Positions 1 to 6,392 of a stretch of DNA of 8,952 bases are shown here, piece after piece. Source of the stretch: CAVTHK01 sp964552235 (lineage in GTDB: Bacteria > Spirochaetota > Spirochaetia > SZUA-6 > CAVTHK01). The stretch covers positions 1 to 8,952 of the forward strand of contig CAZKGO010000158.1 in assembly GCA_964552235.1 (NCBI GenBank), in the 5' to 3' direction. The notes below the pieces were generated by a model. The model did no database searches. It had not been told where the DNA came from and saw only the letters and a list, made by a program, of their open reading frames with translations. Positions within the stretch are counted from its first letter, which is position 1; each line of letters begins with the position of its first letter. The position numbers were made by a program, and so were the translations under genes.

Positions 1-909
1 CACATCTTCGGCGCCGCTTCGATCCGGCTCGACCTGGCTGCCGACGGCAGGCGGCGCAGCGTGGGGTTCTCGGGCGACGTCGGCCGCTGGGACCGCCCGA
101 TCATCGCCGATCCGTCGCCCCTGCAGGGGGCCGACACCGTCGTGATGGAATGCACCTACGGCGACCGCGACCACGAAGATGCCGACGTCGGCGAGGCTCT
201 GGCCCGCGTCGTCGAGGACACCTGGCAGCGGGGCGGCAACCTGGTCGTGCCGAGCTTCGCGCTGGAGCGGGCTCAGGAGCTGCTGTACTGGTTCAACCTG
301 CTGCTGATGGCGAACCGGATCCCGCACCTGCTCGTGTTCCTCGACAGCCCGATGGCGGTCCGCGTGATCGAGGTGTTCGAGCGCCATGCCGACCTGTTCG
401 ACAGGGAGATGCAGCAGCTGATCCGCAGGGGCGAGTCGCCGTTCCAGTTCTCGGGCCTCAAGCTGGTGAGCAGCTCCGCGGAGTCCAAGGCGCTCAACCA
501 CATCAAGGGGACCATGGCGGTGATCGCCGGCTCCGGCATGTGCACCGGCGGCCGCATCAAGCACCACCTCGTTCACAACATCGAGCGGGCCGAGAGCACG
601 GTCCTGTTCGTCGGCTACCAGGCCGCGGGGACCCTGGGCCGCAGCATTTACGACGGGGCCCCGCGGGTGCGCATCCAGGGCCGGGAGCGAACGGTGCGGG
701 CGGCGGTGCGCCGCATCGGCGGGTTCTCCGGCCACGCCGACCGCGGAGAGCTCGTGCGCTGGCTCCGCGGTCTGCAGAAGCCGCCGCGGAGACTGTTTCT
801 CAACCACGGCGAGCCCGCGGCGGCCCAGGGCCTGCGCGACCACCTCGAGTCTCAGCTCGGGATCACCGCCGCCATCGCAGCCGGCGGCGAGCCGGTGGCG
901 CTCGACTGA
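1..909 (+). CDS. beta-CASP metallo-beta-lactamase RNA nuclease, 5'-truncated
   Basis: This is the C-terminal part (302 codons seen) of an RNA-processing metallo-beta-lactamase protein of the CPSF73/RNase J-like beta-CASP group; the reading frame is open from base 1. The first residues, HIFGAAS, match the metal-binding motif 3 (GHxxGA), so the N-terminal HxHxDH motif lies just outside the window. Counting from base 1, visible motifs are SGD with Asp26 (motif 4), ECTYG with Glu50 (beta-CASP motif A), SGMCTGGR around 179-186, GFSGHAD with His246 (motif B) and NHGE with His270 (motif C). All catalytic positions in the visible part are intact. Family knowledge predicts zinc-dependent endo- or exonucleolytic cleavage of RNA in the cytoplasm; the substrate cannot be read from the sequence. 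It ends with TGA at 907-909, 76 bp before the next start codon. The internal GTG at 61 is not the true start, because conserved sequence precedes it. Confidence 0.9.
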   Translation, partial: HIFGAASIRLDLAADGRRRSVGFSGDVGRWDRPIIADPSPLQGADTVVMECTYGDRDHEDADVGEALARVVEDTWQRGGNLVVPSFALERAQELLYWFNLLLMANRIPHLLVFLDSPMAVRVIEVFERHADLFDREMQQLIRRGESPFQFSGLKLVSSSAESKALNHIKGTMAVIAGSGMCTGGRIKHHLVHNIERAESTVLFVGYQAAGTLGRSIYDGAPRVRIQGRERTVRAAVRRIGGFSGHADRGELVRWLRGLQKPPRRLFLNHGEPAAAQGLRDHLESQLGITAAIAAGGEPVALD

Positions 910-921
910 CGCGAGCGGGCC

Positions 922-962
922 CCGCGGCAGGCGGCCGGCGGATGCGTTGACCTCTGCCGCGG
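922..962. repeat. inverted repeat between the nuclease and transglutaminase-like genes
   Basis: CCGCGGCAG at 922-930 is the exact reverse complement of CTGCCGCGG at 954-962, giving a 9-bp stem around a 23-nt loop. It starts 13 nt after the nuclease stop. It could form a hairpin at the end of the nuclease mRNA, but no T tract follows, and the right arm lies in the spacer of the next gene's predicted promoter. In DNA this GC-rich such a match could be chance. Confidence 0.3.
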
Positions 963-976
963 CCCCTGCGTATCTT
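947..976 (+). promoter_or_regulatory. sigma70-type promoter of the transglutaminase-like gene
   Basis: A -35 box TTGACC (947-952, 5 of 6 consensus bases) is separated by 18 bp from a -10 box TATCTT (971-976, 4 of 6). Transcription would begin near 983, only about 3 nt before the ATG at 986. There is no Shine-Dalgarno sequence in front of the ATG, which fits a leaderless mRNA. The boxes stand out from the surrounding GC-rich sequence. Confidence 0.55.
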
Positions 977-985
977 CGGCTCCGC

Positions 986-1950
986 ATGAACGGCAGGACA
1001 GTCGCCGTACTGGCCGCTCTGGCGGCTGCCGCAGTGACGCTCGCAGCCGAGGAGGCGAGGCAGCAGCGCGTCCTGTTCGCCTCCGAGAGGTTCGAGACCC
1101 CCCAGCTCGCGCGCCTGCGCAGGCTCTACAACTTCGACGAGACGATCTCGAAGGGCTCCAGCGAGCTGGAGCAGATGCTGCTGCTCAAGAGCTGGGTGTT
1201 CCGCAACGTCCCGTATCGGCTGAACTACGACGTCGCCTACCTGCACGACAGCCTGCGGATCCTCGAGCTGGCGGCCTCGGGAACCGGCGTCCTCTGCACC
1301 CAGCTCGCCGCCGTCTACACTCAGCTGGCGGTGGCGATGGGCTGGACCGCCCGCACCATCTACGCCCGCAACCCCGCCGGCGACGAGCATGCCACCAACG
1401 AGATCTGGTCCAACCAGCTCGGCAAGTGGATCCTCATCGACACCACCTGGAACCTGCACGCGGAAAAGAGCGGGATTCCGATGTCGGCCCTCGAGGTGCG
1501 CAGGGAGTGGCTGGCCAACCGGGGCCGCAACCTCGTCTATGTCTTCGGCGCCGGCGACCACGAGGCCCGCTACGCCTCGTCCCAGTTCCCCGTCAAGCGC
1601 AACGACAACCGCGCGTGGCAGCTGTGGCCCCTGAGCGAGGTCTTCGCCTCCTACACGTGGCAGATGGCCTGGATCGGACGCAACGACTTCTTCACGAACA
1701 ACCACCTGTTCTGGGAAGGCGTCCAGGTCTACAGGGACGCGGCCGTCGAGAACGACCAGGGCTGGGGGTTCCGCCGCCGGCCGGCGCCCGGGGTGGCCAT
1801 GCTGTATCACGACGTCAATCGCGTCGACATCCACCTTTCGTCGCGGGACGCGCGCGTGGTGACGCTGCGGCTCGACGCTTCGGGACCGCGCAACGTCACG
1901 CCGAACTTCGAACGGTTCCTCGTGCGGGTCAACGGCGGGGAGTGGACGGC
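986..1950 (+). CDS. putative secreted transglutaminase-like protein, 3' end lost in gap
   Basis: This gene encodes a transglutaminase-like (papain-fold) protein, of which 321 residues precede the N run. The ATG at 986 is preferred because it begins a convincing signal peptide: short polar Asn-Gly-Arg, a hydrophobic Ala/Val/Leu stretch at about 5-20, and possible cleavage near residue 20-24. An upstream TTG at 947 sits inside the predicted -35 box. The catalytic triad is visible: Cys104 in GTGVLCTQ, His135 in DEHATNEI and Asp152 in ILIDTTWN. This is the layout of the family in which the Cys lies at a helix start and His/Asp on adjacent strands. Residues from about 205 onward form a Trp/Phe-rich region followed by a beta-rich segment (about 275-320) that may be a separate C-terminal domain. 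Members act as proteases, amidases or cross-linking enzymes outside the cytoplasm; the substrate here is unknown. The gene converges with the mannosidase gene across the gap. Confidence 0.8.
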
Positions 1951-2050
1951 NNNNNNNNNNNNNNNNNNNNNNNNNNNNNNNNNNNNNNNNNNNNNNNNNN
2001 NNNNNNNNNNNNNNNNNNNNNNNNNNNNNNNNNNNNNNNNNNNNNNNNNN
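1951..2050. other. assembly gap of 100 N
   Basis: Exactly 100 N. This round number is the usual placeholder for a scaffold gap of unknown length, so the true distance between flanks is not known. It interrupts the 3' ends of two convergent genes. Any reading frame that runs through it, on either strand, is not evidence of a continuous protein. Confidence 0.97.
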
Positions 2051-4881
2051 CCGCGCAGGCGGCCGAGCGCCGCCCCCGGGGCGACGCGGGCTGCAGCCTC
2101 GACGTCGGCCGGGTTGGTGAGCCGCACCACGATCCCCTCGCCCTCCTCGGCGCGCTTGAGACCGCTCAGCACCACGCCCTCGACCGCGACCAGGCCCGCC
2201 GAGGCCGGCATGTCGCCGCCGTGCACGCCCGTGCTGACCACCGCCAGCTCCTGCTCAAAGGCCGACGCGGCGGCGGCGGCGGCGGCCGCGTCGAGCGGCC
2301 CCTCGGCGCACCCCAGCGCGCAGCGCACCTCGTGCTGCCCGATCTCCGGCAGCGGGTCCGGCTCGTAGCTGCTGCGGATCAGCGTCAGGGCGAGGGTGCC
2401 GTTGTGGAACGAGTGGCCGTGCTTGCAGTCGTTGAACAGCAGCAGGGCGAGGCGTCCGCGGGCGCTCGCGCCCGGGTGGTCGGCCTCGACCGCGGCCCAG
2501 CGCAGGGCGGGCACCTCTTCGCCGCGGGGCAGCGAGCGCTCGATGGCGCCGAACGGGATCTCGTAGACCGCACGGGGATGAGACCCCTCGCCGGCAAAGG
2601 CGAGGGGCAGCGCCAGCCGCAGCACGGGGGTGCCGATGTCCGGACCGCCGCGCTCCAGCCACTTCACGCTCAGCCGCAGGTGCAGCCGCGGGTCGCCCGC
2701 GCGCAGCTCGTAGACGAGGCGCGCCTGCGAGGACCAGACGCGCAGCGCCACCCCGATCGAGGCGACCAGCGGCCCGCAGGCGCCGCGCTCGATCTTCGTG
2801 ACGAGGGGCAGGGTCGCCGTTCCCGTGTGCTCGATCTCCCACGCGCTCATGGGCCGCGGCCGCTCGACCGCCTGCTCGAGAATCGAGGGCGCCTTCTCGA
2901 TGAGCAGCGCGCCGGTGGGCTTGTGCACGAGCCTGCGGATGCCTCCTCCCTGGGGGTCGATCTCGAGGCTCAGGTGCTCGTTCTCCAGCCCCTCCGGGCC
3001 GCGCTCGTAGACCGCGTAGCGGCACGGGTGCACGACGCCGAGCTGGCGCGCCCCAGGCTGCTCGGGGGCGGCAGCCGCCGCCCCGGTCTGCAGCGCGATC
3101 GCGGAGGCCGGCCGCTCGCGCACCAGATGCCGGCAGTAGCCGAGGCCGGGCACGCTTGCCGGGAACGCGATCCTCTGGAAGCTGTGTCCCCAGTACGTCC
3201 CGCGTTCGAGCACCTGGGCGGCGGCGCGGCCGCCGCCGGGGCCTTCGACCTCGAACTCCAGGGCGGCCGGGCTCTCCCAGCCGACACCCGGGTCCCAGAT
3301 CACCGCTTCGGCGATCTCCTCGCGGGCTGCCTGCGTAAGGTTGAAGACGATCAAAGGATGAAGGCCCCTCGCCGGGTCGTCGGCGTAGCCGCTCAGCGCT
3401 CCGTCGCCGGCCCCGTGGCCCGCTCCCGATCCGGCGCCGGTCGCAGCCAGGCTTGCCGGCAGCTCGCCGTCGTCGCCGGCCGGCTCCGTGTCGCGCGTGT
3501 CGACCCGAGCCGCGATCGCCCGCAGGGCCCGCGTCTGCGCCGTCGCGGCGAACGCCACGACCTGCTGGTAGAGCCCGTGGGCGAACGTCCGGGTTTCGCG
3601 CACTCCCGATCCCGGCAGGATGTCGTGGAAGTGGTTGAACAGCGCGTCTCGCCACGCCTGCTCGAGTCCCGCAGCCGGGTAGGGCACCCCCGCCAGCCGC
3701 TCGGCTAGGACGCTCGCGGCCTCGGCGCCCGCCAGCCGTTTCTCTGCGTAACGGTTGGCCTTCTTGATGAGCGCCTGCGTCGTGTAGCAGCCCGTGAACT
3801 CGAAGTTGAGCTCGCCCTCGACCACGGGCAGGCGTGAGCCTTCGCGTTCGAGCCTCTCGAAGAACTGCCTGGCCGTCGCGAATGCGAGCGTCGGGTAGAT
3901 TGGCCACCTCGCCATCTCGAGCAGGCACGCGAGGTCGCGCCTGGTCGGGCCGCCGCCGTGATCACCCACTCCGTAGACGAACATGGAAAACCCAAGGCCG
4001 CTTTCCCGCATGAACGGCACCAGGCTGCGCGGCACCATCTGCGGACCGACGACGCCGTTGTACCCCAGGCCTGCGTCGTTGCGGACCAGCACGCGCGAGC
4101 CGTCGGCAGCCGCCCACCAGAACGCGCGCGGGAGCCGGCCCCCGCCCGGGCCATGGACGCCGGGCCGATGGAGGTAGACGAAGCGGACGCCTCCCTGCAC
4201 GAGGTAGGTCGGCACCGTGGCCGCGTGGCCAAAGGTGTCAGGCGACCACTCGATCGGCACGTCCTCGGGCCGGAGGCCGAACAGCCGCTGCATGTACCGC
4301 CGCGTGGTGAGCAGGTGGCGGCAGAGGCTTTCGCCGCCCGTCATGTTCTTATCGGCCTCGACCCAGTGGCTGGCCGTGACCTCCCAGCGGCCCTCGCCCA
4401 CGCGGGCCTGCACCTGCTCGAGCAGGTCCGGGCGGTAGCGCTCGAGCATCGCGTAGATGCCGGCCTGGCTCTGGGAAAAGGTGAACTGCGGCACCTCCCT
4501 CATCAGCCGCAGCACGGTGGTGAGGGAGTCGACGGCGATCGAAACGGTCTCCGGGTACGACCACATCCAATTCATGTCGATGTGCGCGTGGCCGACGCAG
4601 TAGACGGTGAACGCCTTGGCCGCGGCCGCCATCGGCGCCATGAGGCCCTCGGCCTCGCGCACTGCCTCGCGCACCCGCGCCAGGTCGCAGCCCTGCGTCG
4701 CCCCGGCGACCAGGGCCGACGCCTCGTCGATCAGCCGGCCCCACTCGCCGCCGCGTTCGGGGTCGGCGGCCGCCAGCTCGCGGGCAAAGGCGGCCTGCGC
4801 CGCGAAACGGACCCGCTCGCGGCTCATGAGAGCGAGCGCCCTCTGAAAGCCCCTCTCCGCCCGGTCACGCCCGTCGTTCAT
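2051..4881 (-). CDS. GH38 alpha-mannosidase, C-terminal end lost in gap
   Basis: This gene encodes a glycoside hydrolase family 38 alpha-mannosidase, which releases alpha-linked mannose by a retaining, zinc-dependent mechanism. 943 residues are visible; family members are commonly around 1000, so only the last few dozen seem missing. After a helical N-terminal segment, the catalytic domain shows GHAHIDMNW (zinc ligands His100 and Asp102), HWVEADKN (172-179), WSPDTFGH with nucleophile Asp215, GDHGGGPT (306-313), NFEFTGCYT (359-367) and NHFHDILPGSG with the fourth zinc ligand His419. A Gly/Ala/Asp-rich linker (about 462-506) leads to the beta-sandwich domains. No signal peptide is seen, so it is probably cytoplasmic and acts on imported oligosaccharides. 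The ATG at 4881 is supported by GGAGG 8 nt upstream. An eight-alanine run lies near the visible end (2266-2289), with six identical GCC codons in a row. It is divergent from the FAD oxidoreductase gene. Confidence 0.95.
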
Positions 4882-4889
4882 CAGCGGCC

Positions 4890-4894
4890 CCTCC
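4890..4894 (-). promoter_or_regulatory. ribosome binding site of the GH38 gene
   Basis: GGAGG on the minus strand, within a purine-rich GGGGAGGGG stretch, lies 8 nt before the ATG at 4881. The spacing is ideal and fixes this start. Confidence 0.75.
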
Positions 4895-4923
4895 CCGGTC
4901 CGCCCGATGGCGGTCCGGCGCTA

Positions 4924-4952
4924 CTGCTACGGCGTTTTGCCGGGCGAGTCAA
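4924..4952 (-). promoter_or_regulatory. candidate promoter of the GH38 gene
   Basis: On the minus strand, TTGACT (4947-4952, 5 of 6 to the -35 consensus) is followed after 17 bp by TAGCAG (4924-4929, 3 of 6 to the -10 consensus). Transcription would start near 4917, giving a leader of about 36 nt that contains the Shine-Dalgarno sequence. The weak -10 box suggests a modest or activator-dependent promoter. Confidence 0.45.
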
Positions 4953-4990
4953 CAGCCGTCCGGCGCCCGGGCGGGAACCGGTCCGGGCGG

Positions 4991-5026
4991 CCGGGCGGAC
5001 GCCCGCGGCCGGGCGGACGCCCGCGG
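4991..5026. repeat. perfect 18-bp tandem repeat, each copy holding an inverted repeat
   Basis: CCGGGCGGACGCCCGCGG occurs twice head to tail with no mismatch (4991-5008 and 5009-5026). Each copy contains CGGGCG-GA-CGCCCG, a palindrome with a 2-bp centre. A partial match (CCGGGCGG) precedes it at 4983-4990. The repeat lies between the two divergent promoters, just upstream of the A7 tract, and could be a paired operator or a hairpin-forming spacer. Confidence 0.85.
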
Positions 5027-5033
5027 CAGGGCG

Positions 5034-5073
5034 AAAAAAAGCGTTGAGCGGAGATCGGCAGCCCGTCTATAAT
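5034..5073 (+). promoter_or_regulatory. strong sigma70-type promoter of the FAD oxidoreductase-transporter operon
   Basis: A -35 box TTGAGC (5044-5049, 4 of 6) and a perfect -10 box TATAAT (5068-5073) are spaced by 18 bp. An A7 tract (5034-5040) sits at about -46 to -40 and could serve as an UP element. Transcription should begin near 5080, about 5 nt before the ATG at 5085, and no Shine-Dalgarno sequence exists there, so the mRNA is probably leaderless or nearly so. The AT-rich boxes are conspicuous in this GC-rich DNA. Confidence 0.75.
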
Positions 5074-5084
5074 CGCCCTACCCT

Positions 5085-6365
5085 ATGAAAGTTGTCATAA
5101 CAGGCGGCGGGTGGGCTGGATGCGCGGCCGCGATCGCGGCCCGCGCTCAGGGGGCCGACACGGTCCTGATCGAGCGCACGGACATGCTGCTCGGAACGGG
5201 GCTCGTCGGCGGCATCATGCGCAACAACGGCCGCTTCACGGCGACTGAGGAGATGATCGCCCTCGGCGGCGGCGACCTGTTCGAACTCGCCGACGCCAAC
5301 TCGCTGCACCGCGACATCGAGTTTCCCGGCCATCCGCACGCTTCGCTGTACAACGTCGCCACCATGGAGCCGCTGGTCAAGCGCCTGCTGGCCGACCGGG
5401 GCGTCGAGCTGCACGTGCGCACGCGGATCGACGGGATCGAGGCGGCCGCGGGCCGCATCGCCGCGGTCACGGGCAAGCGCGACCGCAAGCCGGTGCGGGT
5501 GAGCGGCGACGTGTTCGTGGACACCACGGGCACGGCCGGGCCGACGGTCAACTGCACGCGCTACGGCAACGGCTGCGTGAGCTGCATCCTGCGCTGCCCC
5601 ACCTTTGGCGGCCGCGTGAGCCTGACGGCCCTGTGCGGCGTCACTGAAAAGATCGGGCGCAAGGGCGACCAGGTCGGGGCGATGAGCGGCTCCTGCAAGC
5701 TGCTCAAGGAATCGCTGGCGCCCGGCTTGACCGATCTCCTGGACCGCACGGGTGTGGCCGTCGTTCCGATCCCGGCAGCCCTCAAGGCCGACATCGACAT
5801 CTCGTTCAAGGCCTGCCAGCAGTACGCGACCCCCGATTTCAAGGACAACCTCATCCTCCTCGACACCGGCCACGCCAAGCTGATGACCCCCTTCTTTCCC
5901 CTGGAGGCGCTGCGCAAGGTGCCGGGCTTCGAGCACGCGCGCTACGAGGACCCCTACGCGGGCGGCGTGGGCAACTCGGTGCGGTACGTCGGCATGTCGC
6001 CGCGCGACGACGCGCTGCGCGTCACCGGCATGGCGAACCTGTTCTGCGCGGGCGAAAAGGCGGGGCTCCTCGTCGGCCATACGGAGGCGATCGTCACCGG
6101 CGTCCTGGCCGGCTGCAACGCCGCCCGGCTCGCCTCGGGCCGGCAGCTGCTGGTGCTGCCGCTCTCGCTGGCTGTCGGCGACGCGATCCGCCACGTGCGC
6201 GAGCAGATGGATACGGAAAAGGGCCTGGGCTACAAGTACACCTTCTCGGGCTCCGTCTACTTCGAGCGGATGAAGCGCGAGGGCCTGTACACCACCGATG
6301 TCGACCAGATCCGCGCCCGCGTGGCGCGGTCGGGCCTGAGCGGGGTCTTTGCCCGCCAGGGATAG
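5085..6365 (+). CDS. FAD-dependent oxidoreductase with a cysteine cluster
   Basis: This is a 426-residue flavoprotein of the two-dinucleotide-binding-domain class (FAD_oxidored / GidA-TrmFO-like fold). The N-terminus has a Rossmann beta-alpha-beta motif, GGGWAG at 7-12, with acidic Glu30 at the end of the second strand for the FAD ribose. The C-terminal FAD-contacting segment is FCAGEKAG (320-327) followed by GHTEAIVTGVLAG (331-343). Between them lie Cys157, Cys164, Cys167 and Cys171 in a C-x6-C-x2-C-x3-C arrangement, then Cys184 and Cys204. These could bind an iron-sulfur cluster or serve as redox-active thiols; which one is not known. It is too short, and lacks the C-terminal helical domain, to be MnmG. 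No signal peptide or membrane segment is seen, so it is probably cytoplasmic. It begins an operon with the transporter 27 nt downstream. The substrate is unknown. The start ATG lies 11 nt after a perfect -10 box. Confidence 0.85.
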   Translation: MKVVITGGGWAGCAAAIAARAQGADTVLIERTDMLLGTGLVGGIMRNNGRFTATEEMIALGGGDLFELADANSLHRDIEFPGHPHASLYNVATMEPLVKRLLADRGVELHVRTRIDGIEAAAGRIAAVTGKRDRKPVRVSGDVFVDTTGTAGPTVNCTRYGNGCVSCILRCPTFGGRVSLTALCGVTEKIGRKGDQVGAMSGSCKLLKESLAPGLTDLLDRTGVAVVPIPAALKADIDISFKACQQYATPDFKDNLILLDTGHAKLMTPFFPLEALRKVPGFEHARYEDPYAGGVGNSVRYVGMSPRDDALRVTGMANLFCAGEKAGLLVGHTEAIVTGVLAGCNAARLASGRQLLVLPLSLAVGDAIRHVREQMDTEKGLGYKYTFSGSVYFERMKREGLYTTDVDQIRARVARSGLSGVFARQG

Positions 6366-6379
6366 CAGCCTTCAGGATA

Positions 6380-6385
6380 AAGGAG
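6380..6385 (+). promoter_or_regulatory. ribosome binding site of the transporter gene
   Basis: AAGGAG lies 7 nt before the ATG at 6393 but only 4 nt before an overlapping GTG at 6390. The spacing favours the ATG. Confidence 0.75.
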
Positions 6386-6392
6386 CAGCGTG

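Noticed and set aside
1807..1950. Extension of the GH38 reading frame beyond the gap to a stop at 1807
   Set aside because: The frame match depends on the arbitrary 100-N length, and this sequence is the coding region of the transglutaminase-like gene on the other strand.
2268..2286. CGG/GCC trinucleotide run as a possible unstable microsatellite
   Set aside because: It is only six units long, lies in frame in the GH38 gene and simply encodes an alanine run; phase variation cannot occur with a 3-bp unit without keeping the frame.
1426..3708. Long plus-strand open frame of 760 codons across the gap
   Set aside because: It overlaps the transglutaminase-like gene in another frame, runs through the N gap, and then lies antisense to the GH38 gene. 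Its product is Arg/Gly/Pro-rich with no recognisable motif, as expected for a shadow frame in GC-rich DNA.
2255..3928. Minus-strand open frame of 557 codons in another frame of the GH38 gene
   Set aside because: The Arg/Ala/Gly/Pro-rich translation without motifs is a frame-shifted reading of GH38; the GH38 frame itself is unbroken, so there is no frameshift to explain.
5027..5043. A7 tract after the tandem repeat as an intrinsic terminator
   Set aside because: On the plus strand the hairpins are followed by A, not T; on the minus strand the T7 comes before the hairpins. The position upstream of the -35 box fits an UP element better.
5067..6194. Minus-strand open frame of 375 codons opposite the FAD oxidoreductase
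   Set aside because: The product is rich in His, Arg, Ala and Asp without domain motifs and is the antisense of a well-supported flavoprotein gene.
5085..6365. Assignment of the flavoenzyme as the tRNA-modifying MnmG or TrmFO
   Set aside because: The C-terminal FAD-contact motif is similar in style, but the protein lacks the MnmG C-terminal helical domain, has an unrelated cysteine cluster, and its neighbour is a transporter rather than a tRNA-modification or recombination gene.
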